Shown here: positions 49,773 through 60,303 of the stretch, piece by piece
How positions within the stretch are numbered: position 1 is the first letter of the stretch
Layout: every line of letters begins with the position of its first letter
NCBI RefSeq assembly: GCF_030247185.1
Contig: NC_080570.1
Span: forward strand, 165,774,382-165,838,381
Direction of reading: 5' to 3'
DNA length: 64,000 nucleotides
From: Malaya genurostris
Lineage: Eukaryota > Arthropoda > Insecta > Diptera > Culicidae
Program-made: the position numbers and the translations under genes
The notes under the pieces: generated by a model
Seen by the model: the letters and a program-made list of their open reading frames with translations, nothing else
What the model was told of the DNA's origin: nothing
Databases searched by the model: none

Positions 49773-49775
49773 TTA

Positions 49776-50734
49776 GATAACGTTCGTTTGCTGTCATTCT
49801 GTACTCTGATCATCAGTTTCACCAAAGCACAGCAACGCAGTAGGCGGTGCATTTTGCTAGCTTGGCCGTTGTCGGAATCTGTCACTTGAAAGCCCATTTA
49901 ATTGCATTTAGTCGATAGCACAAATTTATCAACATCGAACAGAACCGGCTGGAAAGTATTCATAATTTAACCTGGAAACCACAGGAGCATAGCGTCTTGG
50001 TTTCTTGTAAGTGTAAGATAAATAATTTCTGTTCGTTGCTCTGCCAGCAAAAGCAGAAGGCCAAGGATCACTGACGTCTACTGGAGTCACTTCCGTCAGC
50101 TCGAAGACGGAGATGATGACGGAGCTCTCTTTTTATAAGACTAGAAAAAAGAGTTCAAAAGGGTTCGCGCACCGGGTCGCGTCTGGTGGCGAACACTCAT
50201 TTCCGGCTGTTTGAAGAAGACATTTTCATTTAATTTAGATTGCAGAGAAACTCAACTTCACTAGTTTCACTATCAACTATCGTCATCATCATCATCATCG
50301 TCATCTTCTTCTACGGTCGTAGTCAGTCACAGTACAAGTCGGTTGCATAACGGTTCATCAATCACAAAGTGACCGACTTCCCGGGGGTGTGACGATGGAC
50401 TGACGAGGTTACGAGGTACTTGAAATGTTAAACACAGGGTGGCGCTGTGCAGCAGACGGTGGTTGATTGATGCAGCTGGTAGTAAACAATTTTTATAACT
50501 GATGCAAAGCGGTATTGTTGATAAACATGTTTCCAATCAATTAGATATTATTAGATTCATTTGTTTCATGTCTTACAAAGATATGTGAAAATTATGATTT
50601 TTCATAATCCTTCACATTTTATCCTTCAATAAGAATAGAATATCTCTCTTGTTCTATTGAACGTAACCTTTGTGACTGGAAGCCCGAGTAAAGTGAAGCA
50701 TCAGAAGGAGAATAAATTCAACATTACCGTAACT
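49776..50734. other. Unassigned sequence
   Basis: No gene was recognised. A (TCA)n tract lies at 50283-50301. The minus frame 50327-50536 has no motif. Confidence 0.45.
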
Positions 50735-50905
50735 AATTATCCATCGGGTTTCGATTTGATTTCAAGCTTATTTAGAAGGGGTACTTCAGCGAAGTACTCA
50801 AAAAACTTAAAAAAATGAACTGCAAATTCAAAATTACCGTAACTAATAAGCATTATCATCGGCAATAGGTGCTTCGCTAAGTTCATGTTCATATGAATTT
50901 TAGAT
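50735..50905. repeat. Dispersed repeat, 'ACTAATTATCCATYGGG' family, copy 1
   Basis: Two related units carry TAACTAATTATCCATCGGG, GTACTTCAGCGAAGTACTC and GTGCTTCGCTAAGTTCATG. The same blocks occur at 57755-57970. Confidence 0.6.
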
Positions 50906-50934
50906 CCGGATTCTGATCAACAATCTCAATTGAT

Positions 50935-51275
50935 GGTATTAAATTTTAAAACTGAACTCTGAAACTGAATTTGGGAATTGGAAATCACTATCAGAACTAA
51001 TTTCCATGATATGCTAGAACTAAATTTGGAACTAGAATACTGGATTTTGGAACTGAATTCCGCTTCTTAATCCTGGTTCGAAAATCCCTTTCAGAATTAA
51101 GTTTCAGAACTAAACTTAGAGTCTGGCTGCTGAAAATCCAGTTCAGAATAAACTGGATTCTTGGTTGGGATTCCGAACCTGAACTTTGCAATCGATTTTC
51201 TGAGCCCAGGTTCCGAATTTAGTTCTCGTATTCCGTTCTTTTTCCTGAATCTTGGTTCAGAATTTTGGTTCTAGT
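50935..51275. repeat. Degenerate repeat of CTGAATTCTGGAACTGAA type, second tract
   Basis: Drifting copies of GGAACTGAATTCNG and TTCAGAACTAAGTTT of the same kind as 31910-32740, about 340 bases. Confidence 0.7.
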
Positions 51276-51428
51276 GTAGATGAATAAATGACAGCACGAA
51301 ATACTCAACAGTTGTAAACATCGGATAAATTCTACCAATTGGTTCTTTTTAGAACCATTAAAATACTCCTAAAGAACTATGCGAATTTTTCGTCCGATTT
51401 TGACTTATTATCTAGAAAAAAAACAAAC

Positions 51429-51457
51429 TAAAGACTGTGCCAGAAAGTATGGACGCA
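51429..51457 (+). repeat. Left terminal inverted repeat of D37E-type transposon plus TA
   Basis: TA at 51429-51430 is followed by a 27-base end (AAGACTGTGCCAGAAAGTAT and seven more bases). It is the inverted match of 219-245 with one mismatch, and stands about 115 bases upstream of the transposase start. Confidence 0.85.
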
Positions 51458-51570
51458 ACCAAAAACCGCTGGTTCAGAATCTGTCAATTTTTATGACTGC
51501 GTCCTGTTGTTTACACTCTTCTCTAACCACTTGTGCAGTTGTTTATTCGTTTTCATTATTTTCTTTCGAA

Positions 51571-52190
51571 ATGACTGGACTTTCAGCAGAACAACGTCAA
51601 AAAATTGTGTACAAATGGTGCACAGAACGCGGACTGTCACTGAGAAAGATAGAAAAAATGGAAGGAGTAAGAGAAAAAGCCGTGCGAAATGTAATCAGGA
51701 AGTTCGATGAGGATAACACCTTTGAGGATAAACCGAAAACGGGTCGAAAAAAGGTCCTGCTAACCCTCAGTTGGATAAACGTATACTGAAGGCGTTCGAG
51801 CAAAAGAAGGAGGTTTCGGTTCGGGATGTGACCAAAAAAGTGGGCACTTCGAAGTCAAATGTTCTTCGTGCACGTTTGATTCTTCAAACCTATAAGAAGC
51901 AGAAACAACCAAAATGTAGTCCGAAACAAGAAGCATCGATCAGGCCAAGGGTTCGAAAGCTGTACAATACGATTCTTGCTGGAAATTTGAACTGCATAAT
52001 CATGGACGACGAAACCTACCTGAAACTCGATTACAAATCCTTACCGGGACCACAATATTATACGGTGCGAGAAGGGCAAGTGTTAAACCAGTCCGAGACA
52101 TCGATTGAAGTCGAAAAATCAGACCATAACTCCCGCATCCTAGTTTTAACTGTACTCGTTCAAACGTTAGCATCAAATAAAGAGCAATAA
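51571..52190 (+). pseudogene. D37E-type IS630-Tc1-mariner transposase, N-terminal half, frameshifted
   Basis: The start at 51571 gives MTGLSAEQRQKIVYKWCTER and a helix-turn-helix (LSLRKIEKMEGVREKAVRNV), then DNTFEDKPKTGRKK. An indel in the A run near 51750 shifts the frame. The second frame continues with NPQLDKRILKAFEQKKEVSV, a second helix-turn-helix (VGTSKSNVLRA), and reaches the catalytic start MDDETYLKLDYKSLPG (ATG 52002, aspartates at 52005-52010). Homology ends around 52120 (SIEVEK). The remaining catalytic residues and the right terminal repeat are missing. The left terminal repeat at 51431 is intact. The spacing to the third acidic residue, which defines D37E, cannot be read here, so the subfamily rests on overall resemblance. 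Confidence 0.85.
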
Positions 52191-53296
52191 AAACACTGAA
52201 TTTTTTCGTTAAGATTTGTTCGGTCGCTTACGATCCTTTACTGTGTACATTCTAATACCATAAAGAAGATTCCCAAAGGGAGTAACGAAGCACATCGAGA
52301 AGGATCGTTCCGAAATCCGCCCGAGTATATGAAACTATATTGAAATTTACATTTGTTTTACATACCATTAAGATTGTTGCCAATCATGTCATCATTTATG
52401 ATCCAGCGCCGTTCACGACCCTGCATGCAACCGAACATCTTTCTTAATTCGCCTAAGCGACGTGTTCAGCTCAATCACTTTGGCAACACGATTTTTCTTT
52501 GCGCGTTGTTCTTATGAACAACCAAAATCTCTCATTAATATTCATGAGCAAACACTTTGATTTGAGCGCGATATTCTCGCGTGTTGTTGTTGATGTTGTT
52601 TTTTTTTGCAAACGGTCATAATCTCTTGTTCTCGTACCCTGAAACCACTCCGTTCGCCATTGTTTATCAACCGAAACCACTATGCGAGATAATACTGATC
52701 GAGCTCAATTTGTTGCCACCCACGACGGGTTACTGTGTTTTTATGTTCGTTGTTTATAACACGATTCCATGGAAACCAATATTTTAGAGGTAAAGTTTTT
52801 GCTCACAGCTCTTCGATAGCGAATGAAGACAAACACTTTGCCCCGAGCGCGCTCTAAGAGTTGCCCTTGCTTTTACTCCAGACCAAGTGTCTCCATTAGC
52901 GGCTATCGATTCTGTGGAAACGCGCGGTGTTTTGTTCGCTATGTTCGCAAACCAAACCATGAATCAAATATGTGTCACTGCCCGCTCAATTCGCATCCAG
53001 CAGTTTTCCAGCTCCGATTGACCTGAATAACAAATCAACCTATATTTGCAATAGAAGCTATCCATTCTCATAAACACGTTGACACATTACCCCGTCCGTG
53101 CCTTTGGGCGCAATCTGTACCGAACGACCATAAGCAGCAGGCCGTGATTTAATGCGTTTCGTGCAGATTTATTGGGCTGCTTCTTTCCTTGCTGCCGTGA
53201 ATCAGAATTCCATGGCGGGCACCATGGCGACAGTGAATGTAAATAATTGTCGCTTAGTTCGTTTGCATTTGTTCGCTTGCTGTTTTTTTTCTTTGC
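52191..53296. other. Unassigned sequence
   Basis: No gene or element end was found. In particular no second copy of the D37E terminal repeat is visible here, so the 51.4-kb element lacks its right end. Confidence 0.5.
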
Positions 53297-53372
53297 TTGA
53301 GATAACACTAGATCTCGACGTTTCATACAATTTTAGGGCATTTGGAATCAACCTTTTTTTTTTGACGCGATG
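53297..53372 (+). repeat. ~120-bp satellite-like repeat, single partial unit
   Basis: GAGATAACACTAGATCTCGA, ACGTTTCATACAATTTTAGG and CATTTGGAATCAA match the satellite at 21920, 46825 and 63185. It stands alone between unrelated sequences. Confidence 0.75.
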
Positions 53373-53921
53373 TCAAAGTCTTGCTATGGGCTGCCATCTC
53401 AAAACTCGCTCTGTGGAAGAATGGATAGAACTTAATCGTGAATATCTTGAGTTGTACTGAACGCAACAACCTAATTCTTTCTCCATTCCACATCGGAAAT
53501 ATGATCAACAATTTATGATTCAATTCTCAACAGTTTAAGATAACCATAAAAAACTCAAAAACGAAGTGAAGAGCAACAGCAGCTACATCAGACTTTATGT
53601 GTGATGTTAAGCAGAGGTGGAAATAAGCCCATTTTGTGCACGAAAATGTGAATTCCGATTGTGAATAAAAAAAACGAACACCGTGAATTAAAAAGATGGG
53701 CAACAAAACTAAAATTTAAATTTTTTTCTTAATTGTGGAAACTGTATAATACACAGAGTAGCAACAGACCACGCTCTTTTTATTGCGCTTAGACAAATTT
53801 GTTCTCTTTCTTATATCGTTTTTGCTGGATGTCAAACCTAACCCAGCTTCCACCCTAATTGCTGTCAAACCGATTGATCAGAAAAACTTCCCCAAATAAA
53901 TTAAAACTGGCTTATAAATGA
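53373..53921. other. Unassigned sequence left of the Jockey-like LINE
   Basis: No gene is seen. It also holds no LINE 3' untranslated region or poly-A tail that I can recognise, which matters because the LINE ends abruptly at about 53922. Confidence 0.5.
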
Positions 53922-55046
53922 TCACGAATATATTAAAAAAATATGTTGAGTTTGAATTTTCTGCTCATTTGATGGATCTACGAATAATTTAGGTATTATT
54001 TTTTTAGCGAAATTTTCATTTCGCAAAAGAGTAAATCTATGTTTAATTTCTTTTTGTAAATCCTTAACTATGTTTTTCATAGCAGGATCACGAGAACGTT
54101 GATATTGTCGTCGACGAACATTCTTCAACCGAATGAGCAGTTGAAGATTGCCATCGATGATAAGAGAATTTAATTTAGTTTGAGCTTTGGGAACTGAAAG
54201 ATTTCTAGCTTCGATAATGTAATGATTCAAATTATCAATTGCTGTGTCGATGTCCGCAGAATTTTCTAAAATAGTTTCATGATCCACATGATTTTCAATG
54301 TGAGATCTGTAATCCAACCAATTAGCTCTATGATAGTTGAAAATAGAACTAATTGGATTAATTATAGCTTCGTTGGAAAGTCTGAATGTTACAGGAAGGT
54401 GATCTGAGTCAAAATCAGCATGAGTAATCGGTTCACTACAAATGTGACTTTGATCTGTTAGAACCAGATCAATTGTAGACGGGTTTTTCACGGAAGAGAA
54501 ACAAGTAGGATTACTGGGATGAAGAACTGTGAAGTAACCAGCTGAGAGTTGATTATGAAGTATTTTACCATTACTGTTATTTTGCCTACAATTCCACTGG
54601 ACATGCTTAGCATTTAAGTCCCCTATTACGAAAAATTTCGATCGATATCTTGTAAGTTTTTGCAAATCGCCTTTAAAGAAATTTAATTGTTCGCCGGTGC
54701 ATTGGAATGGCAAATATGCTCCAGCGATGAAATAAATTCCATGAATGGTTTCAACTTCGATTCCCAAGCTTTCAATAACTTTAGTATTGAAAGAAGGTAA
54801 AATTCGATGTTTAATTTGCCGTTGGACAAAAATGGCAACTCCACCACCAATTCCAGTAAACCTGTCAAATCGATGAACCACATAATGTGGATTACTTTTC
54901 AATTTTACATTTGGTTTAAGAAAAGTTTCTGTCACAATGGCAATATGAATTTTGTGAACTTTGAGAAAATTATAAAATTCATCTTCACTCGATTTCAAAG
55001 ATCGAGCATTCCAATTTAAAATATTCAAATAATTATTTAACATCAC
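53922..55046 (-). CDS. Jockey-like LINE ORF2, endonuclease domain only (RT missing)
   Basis: An uninterrupted frame of 374 codons. Residues 7-222 form an APE-type endonuclease: WNARS (Asn13), VTETFL (Glu40), GGGVAIFV, GDLNAKHVQWN (143-152), STIDLVLTD (190-198) and SDHLPVT with the catalytic aspartate-histidine pair (215-216). In target-primed reverse transcription this domain nicks the target DNA. Residues 223-345 are the linker. The frame then ends at residue 374 just before the RT domain should begin (FVIGD... at 139; last homologous stretch RNENFAKKI). Related fragments in the two composites continue into the RT, so the loss is specific to this copy. The start overlaps the end of ORF1 by 14 bases, suggesting translation by re-initiation. 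Confidence 0.9.
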   Translation of the reverse strand: MMLNNYLNILNWNARSLKSSEDEFYNFLKVHKIHIAIVTETFLKPNVKLKSNPHYVVHRFDRFTGIGGGVAIFVQRQIKHRILPSFNTKVIESLGIEVETIHGIYFIAGAYLPFQCTGEQLNFFKGDLQKLTRYRSKFFVIGDLNAKHVQWNCRQNNSNGKILHNQLSAGYFTVLHPSNPTCFSSVKNPSTIDLVLTDQSHICSEPITHADFDSDHLPVTFRLSNEAIINPISSIFNYHRANWLDYRSHIENHVDHETILENSADIDTAIDNLNHYIIEARNLSVPKAQTKLNSLIIDGNLQLLIRLKNVRRRQYQRSRDPAMKNIVKDLQKEIKHRFTLLRNENFAKKIIPKLFVDPSNEQKIQTQHIFLIYS

Positions 55047-56523
55047 TGTTAAATTTTAAATTCATTATAATATTATTTGCAAATTTCCATCCGATTTGAA
55101 ATGCTTCAAAAAGTGATGAAGTCGAATTCATTTGGATGATCATTTGAAAAAGTTGATCTTGTAGGTAGATCATTTTATTTTCAGTTATATCGCCTAAATC
55201 GACTTCATTTAAAGAAGCGAATGGCATTGAAGAAATATTTGTAGGTAGACTGCCATTAGAAGAAGATGATTTGGCCGGTCTACCTATTAATAAATTGTTT
55301 TCGTTAGAAGAAGAACTGCAAGGCGGTCCTGTGTTTTGATTATTTACATTAGAAGAAATAGGAGATAGATTTCTACCTAATATACCAGCATAACTGACAT
55401 TAGAAGAAGATGATGACGAGGTCGATCTACCTGTCAATAAATTGTTTTCGTTAGAAGACGAATTGGCAGGTGCCTTAGAAGAATTTTCAGGTATATTCTG
55501 TAAATTTAAGGTCGTTGATTTGACTTGTTGTCTAAGCGAACGAGCGTTTAAAATTTTTTCCCTGACAGGACATTTCAAATAATTGGATTTATGATTTCCA
55601 TTGCAATTTGAACATGAAAATTTATCAGTGGTTTCATTCATTGGACAAACGTCTTTCGAATGCGATTTACCACAATTCAAACACCGTATATCCATATGAC
55701 AATTTTTGGTTCCATGACCGAAGCCTTGGCAACGACGACATTGCGTTAAGTTTGCAATACGATTATGCCGTTTATAATGTTCCCAATGAATTTTAATGTG
55801 GGAAATGAAACGTACTTTTTCTAAAGTTTTCAAATTGTTTACATCACTTCGATTGAAGTGTATTAGGTAAAGTTCATGGGAAATTCCAGAGCGTGGTTTA
55901 GAAGTACCATTCGCTCTTTTTTTCATAAGTAGTACTTGGGAAGGGGCAAAACCAAGCAATTCTTTGATTTCATTTTTAATTTCATCAATACTTTGATCAT
56001 TTGATAAGCCTTTCAAGACAGCCTTGAAGGGTCTGTCTGATTTTATATCATATGAATAAAATTTATGAAGTTTTTCGGACAAATATCGAATAAGACGTTC
56101 GTAATCTTCCAATCCATCCACCAAGACTCGACATTCTCCTCTTCGTCCGATTTGAAATGAGACTTTTACTTCCGGGAGAAAAGTAGAAAGCTCAGTACGG
56201 AATGCTTTGAAGTCGGAAATCATCACCGTCACTGGTGGCATAGATTGATGTTTCTTCCCAGAACGACAAGCGTCCATTTTGGGAATTTTTGAAGAATTTT
56301 CTTCTATGTCGCTACAATCGGATTCAGGAAGAATCTCGTAAATATTGTTAGAGGGCATAGGATCAACGGAAGGGAAATCCGTCCGTTGTCTTTTATTTTT
56401 ACATTCAGATTCTATAAGATCGTGAATGTTATTAGAAAAATGTTGAATAACGGATTGTGATTTATTCCGTATTGAATTATTTTTAGCCTTAGGCTTGTTG
56501 CCTTTCCGGTTGGACGCAGGCAT
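55033..56523 (-). CDS. Jockey-like LINE ORF1, Gag-like nucleic-acid-binding protein
   Basis: An uninterrupted frame of 496 codons. It has a basic N terminus, a central PRE_C2HC-like region (about 110-255, with RPFKAVLKGLS at 164-174 and IHWEHYKR) and three zinc knuckles: C262-x2-C265-x4-H270-x4-C275, C281-x2-C284-x3-H288-x4-C293 and C304-x2-C307-x3-H311-x6-C318. Three knuckles of this kind are typical of Jockey-clade Gag proteins, which bind element RNA and form the ribonucleoprotein. The C-terminal third is serine- and asparagine-rich and contains a repeat with a 49-residue period (NENNLLTGR at 358, NENNLLIGR at 407). The start is the first ATG after a ~294-base leader. Confidence 0.92.
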   Translation of the reverse strand: MPASNRKGNKPKAKNNSIRNKSQSVIQHFSNNIHDLIESECKNKRQRTDFPSVDPMPSNNIYEILPESDCSDIEENSSKIPKMDACRSGKKHQSMPPVTVMISDFKAFRTELSTFLPEVKVSFQIGRRGECRVLVDGLEDYERLIRYLSEKLHKFYSYDIKSDRPFKAVLKGLSNDQSIDEIKNEIKELLGFAPSQVLLMKKRANGTSKPRSGISHELYLIHFNRSDVNNLKTLEKVRFISHIKIHWEHYKRHNRIANLTQCRRCQGFGHGTKNCHMDIRCLNCGKSHSKDVCPMNETTDKFSCSNCNGNHKSNYLKCPVREKILNARSLRQQVKSTTLNLQNIPENSSKAPANSSSNENNLLTGRSTSSSSSSNVSYAGILGRNLSPISSNVNNQNTGPPCSSSSNENNLLIGRPAKSSSSNGSLPTNISSMPFASLNEVDLGDITENKMIYLQDQLFQMIIQMNSTSSLFEAFQIGWKFANNIIMNLKFNSDVK

Positions 56524-56619
56524 TTTTGAAATTAATGAAATTTTAAATTAAATTAACTAGGCTAAATTAGTCTTCGATTAGACTCCTAGCTAGCCTTAAA
56601 AAAGGCTGATTAATTTCTT

Positions 56620-56688
56620 AGTCACTCTAATATCACTCTTTGTATCACTTAGTCACTCTAATATCACTCTTTGTATCACTTAGTCACT
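56620..56688 (-). repeat. 31-bp tandem repeat in the LINE 5' leader
   Basis: Two exact 31-bp units (56620-56650 and 56651-56681), starting AGTCACTCTAATATCACTCT, plus seven bases of a third. They lie in the 5' untranslated region of the LINE. Confidence 0.9.
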
Positions 56689-56784
56689 TAGTTAGTGATT
56701 CAGGTAGCCTTGAAAAAGACTGAATCCTTGAATCAATGAAACTCTAGGTAGCCAGAAAAAAATTCCAGGAGCCAAGAGCTATAC

Positions 56785-56819
56785 GCGTGCGGTGCGAACG
56801 ACTGTTCAACACCGACTGA
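56785..56819 (-). promoter_or_regulatory. Candidate internal Pol II promoter (Inr + DPE) of the LINE
   Basis: On the minus strand TTCAGTCGGTGT contains the arthropod initiator TCAGTC, with A+1 at 56817. GCACGC falls exactly at +28 to +33 (56790-56785) and satisfies the DPE consensus at every position. TATA-less Inr/DPE promoters at the first bases of the element are known for Jockey-type LINEs. The position also predicts the 5' end of the element at about 56819. Confidence 0.65.
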
Positions 56820-56829
56820 AAAGTATATC

Positions 56830-57049
56830 GTTATTTCATTGTATTGAATATTCATTCGCCACATCTTTAGTCTTCACTTACAACGAACTATTACATCTGA
56901 TATCATACAACATGTTCAGTGCACAACGCGTAAATTTCGTCACGAGACGCCACTGGCTTTGAGTATTGTGGAAGAAAAAAAATGAGCAAGATCAGACATG
57001 AGTACCGGATGATTTACGTCTAAAATCGTTGATCCCGATGAGGGGTGTG
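56830..57049. other. Unassigned sequence
   Basis: Short spacer between the LINE 5' end and a dispersed repeat. Nothing was recognised. Confidence 0.4.
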
Positions 57050-57740
57050 AAAACCAATGGCAACAGTGGTGTAATGATACCTTTCTCATATCTCACATAT
57101 TCTCATATATAAATGTGCGGTATTCCTCAAAATAATTTACTTCTATTCTTAAAAAAAGGTTCTTAAAGGTTTTTCCATAAACTAGTATAACCTACAGAGT
57201 GAAACAGTACTCAGGTCGGTTAGACAATTTTCGAGGAACCAAACCGGAATCGGAAGTTGGTTCGAGAAAAGTGGCTTCCATTTGTCAGTCTTTGGCTACA
57301 ATCTTCGGCCATTCATACAAAAGACAAGAACAAGGAAAGCCAAATTAATGTTTGGCCGTCTACTGACAATGACTACCGATTGGAATAGTTTCGAGGTAAG
57401 TAAGGAAATTTATTTACGTGTTTTGTTTCGCCGCTTCAAATGACAGTATACAATTTTTAACACACTTCACCATAGAATTCCGGAACCGGAAGTCGGATCC
57501 GAATAAAATTTGGATGTTTTGTATGAGACCATGAGATCTTTCATTTGAAATTAAGTTTGTTGAAATCGGTCACGCCATCTTTGAGAAAAGTAAGGAAGTA
57601 ATTTGAAATAAGAATTTTTTCGGTAAGTCGGATCAAAACAGAATTCAGGAATTTTGTATAAGATAATTGAACCTTTCATTTGAATTTAAGTTTGTGAGAA
57701 TTGGTTTAGCCGTCTCTGGGAAAAGTAAGTTCACTTATTT
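57050..57740. repeat. Dispersed repeat, 'CCGGAAGTCGGATC/TTTCATTTGAA' family
   Basis: It starts with GGCAACAGTGGTGTAATGAT and ACCTTTCTCATAT, then has TTCCGGAACCGGAAGTCGGA, TGAGACCATGAGATC, CTTTCATTTGAAATTAAG and GAAATCGGTCACGCCATCTT. A second internal unit runs from about 57610 (AAGTCGGATCAAAACAGAAT through CTTTCATTTGAATTTAAG). The order matches 18790-19135. Confidence 0.65.
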
Positions 57741-57754
57741 TCATTTTTTTGCAC

Positions 57755-57970
57755 ATATCCTTATCTAATTAGCAACTACTAAGCAACAAATTATCCATTG
57801 GGAGCTGATTTGGGAGGAATGCCTCGTTAACTTCATACGAGCTTAACGAAGTACAAAAAAAATTACCAAAAATTTTAAATTACTAATTAGCAACAAATTA
57901 TTCACCTATTTGCGTTATCATTGTCGTGAGGTGCCTCGCTAAGTTCATGTTCATGTCGTACTTAAGTACA
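57755..57970. repeat. Dispersed repeat, 'ACTAATTAGCAACAAATTAT' family, copy 2
   Basis: Two units: ATCTAATTAGCAACTACTAA with CCATTGGGAGCTGATTTGG, and ACTAATTAGCAACAAATTAT with GTGCCTCGCTAAGTTCATG. They are related to 50735-50905. Confidence 0.6.
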
Positions 57971-60015
57971 GATGAACCATTACAGTTCTGGAAGTGAAGT
58001 AGTAAAAGTTGCAAAATTTACACAGTCAACTAAAACGAACGATTATCTATTCACGTCCTCCAGTTATGTCTGTGACATTAACCACCTGCCTTTTTCCTGT
58101 ACCGAACATTTTTGTTACGGGCTTTGGTTGTTCTAGATAAAAAAATATTGATCAAAAAATGACACAGTCTAGAAAAAGTGATGATTTTTATAAAGTTAGT
58201 CATATTTTCGAATGAAAATCTTGAAAAAATAACACCCTTTTTGATTTGGACGACATTTTGTTGAAGAACAGTTTTTCTAACTAAAACTTATTAATCATTC
58301 AAAATATTAGAAAGAACTAATATTTTATTAGTTAGGCAGTTACGGGTCTTTCCGTTTGTTCAATCATTACCAAAACAACGTTTTACTTTTTAATTTCTCC
58401 ACTCATTGTGCGTTGACAGTTCGAACAAATAGGTTTGCGGTCAAGCCCTGTAAAACATTTCAATCTACCGAACTAAACTCCTCCTGCCCTCCTCCATGCA
58501 ACTTAAAATTGTGCCAGCTTTTCCAATTACTACCCCAGACACTCAGCTTCAATTCATTTTGCACAATCCAATTGTTCTACGCTTTGTCCCGGCATTAGCC
58601 GTTGTTGTCGTTCTTTTTTTTCGGTCTGTAATCGGATTGCGTGTGATCTTCAACTTAACTTTGTCTACTCGCAAACTTTCAACTTCGAACCACCTCGGAC
58701 TCTTGGGAAAAACCGGCGAAAGAAGCACAAAAATGGAGTCCACAGCCCAGTCCATTTCTTTTTGTTGTCTGGAGATTTTCTGGAAGACCGACACGAATAA
58801 GCACCGGATTAATGTCCTCGGGGAAGACAAAAGTCTCTATGCGAAAACAATCCGATTTGGTATGCATTGCAATCCGACTAGTGTCGGAGTTCGCTTGAAG
58901 TTGCAACAACCGGGGATTCCTTTGCGTGTATCAACCTTTTCAGTAGCTATAGACCGTAGTAAGCCGTGATAATTTGAAAATTACTACCACAATCCCGTCC
59001 ATTTACTTTCCAACGATATTTAATCTGAACGTGTGTGTGGTGCTAGCTCCAGTTACCGGCGCGCCGGGGTATCCAAAATCTGATTGCTCTGCCGGAGTCC
59101 CCGTACCCACATATTTAAAACATTTATCTGGCGTTTCCGTGCGTTACAACATTGATAAATCATTGATGGCTCCGGGTCCAGAGCACGGTTTGATAGTATC
59201 TGGGGTAGGAACGAAAAAAAAATAACGAAACTCGCCAACCACCCAGCCCGCATGATTCCGGAAGACTCCGTTTGATTTGTGTAACACGGCAGCCCGGATT
59301 TCCGTTTGGTAATTAATCATTCATTTGTCGCTTGGCACAGCCAACACCAGCCGGTCGACGCCTACTTCGTTGTGGACCCACATTCAGTCATTTGTGCTGT
59401 TTTCCTCTGTTCGCATTCTACTCGGTGCGTTTCGTTTATCGTACTTTCCCCCCAAAAAAAAATATACATGTTAGTGATAATGATCGTTGCGAATTCACAA
59501 TGGGTGTGTTGTTTTATGGCTATCAAAGCCGACGAAACTGGTCTTAAATTTATGCAATCCATTCTCAGGGGGGTGTCACCGCTGAACGACTCGATAGTTT
59601 CTAATTCGGGCAGCAGGAGAAAAAAAGTAAACAAGCGGAAAAGTTTAACCAAGATTTACTCGGTTTCGAAAGTGGATGCATAATGCATTAGTCGGGGGCA
59701 AGAGTCGGTGAGTTTCGCCGAGCAGGATGCAACTAATACCCTCATTTATTCCGGTTTACGCAAACAACTTGGTCCTTTAGCTAGCCGCCGCTATCCGGTT
59801 GATGGAAGAACCAGCTCTTTGAATGGCTTTAGCTGGTAGCTGGTAGAAGCAAGGGGAACGACGCGAATGGCTCGGAAAAGTTTTTCCCTACCTATAAGAA
59901 GTTCGCCACAAACCCAAGTCAGGCCACAAAAAAGCTTACTTCGATTAAATCATTTACAGTAAAGTAGTTTCTTTTTCTTTTTGAATGGTGCAAAACTTTC
60001 ATTCCACTGTAGGCG
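57971..60015. other. Unassigned, low-repeat sequence
   Basis: No gene was recognised. The frames at 58496-58969 and 59306-59683 are the longest but have no domain I know and are overlapped by other frames on both strands. Confidence 0.45.
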
Positions 60016-60303
60016 CACACCTAGAAAAAATTGTGGAATTTTATGTCTTCTTGGACCGACATATACGAGCATCAAAAATGACTCATTTTTACGGTCGATC
60101 TAACACATATTTAATGCATTAGAACATAATTTTGAGAGCTGAAACATGTAAAATTACACGCCTGCTTGAAAAACGGGGTGTGTTTGACACAAATTCAAGT
60201 CATTCTTGTTAAATTCAGTCATTTTTACTGAATTACGTCCTTATGAATTGAGTTACATGTGCATTTGTGACACCGGTAAATTTCATAATTTTTTGCTGTG
60301 TAG
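60016..60303. mobile_element. MITE with AAAAAATTRTGRAATTT terminal repeats
   Basis: The left end CACACCTAGAAAAAATTGTG continues GAATTTTA. The right end, complemented, reads CTACACAGCAAAAAATTATG continuing AAATTTA. The ~290-bp interior is AT-rich with several AATTCAGTCAT-like pieces and no coding capacity. The target duplication could not be fixed. Confidence 0.65.

Larger units (their letters stand above)
53922..56819 (-). mobile_element. Jockey-like LINE, 5' complete, 3' truncated
   Basis: The unit comprises promoter, ~294-base leader with a tandem repeat, ORF1 and the endonuclease part of ORF2. The 5' end appears complete and the reading frames are clean, but RT, 3' untranslated region and tail are missing. 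LINE copies usually lose the 5' end, so this is the reverse of the norm and points to a later deletion or rearrangement at about 53922. No target duplication was found. Confidence 0.8.

Noticed and set aside
58496..59683. Frames of 125-157 codons as candidate genes
   Set aside because: No domain or signal was recognised and several frames overlap on both strands.
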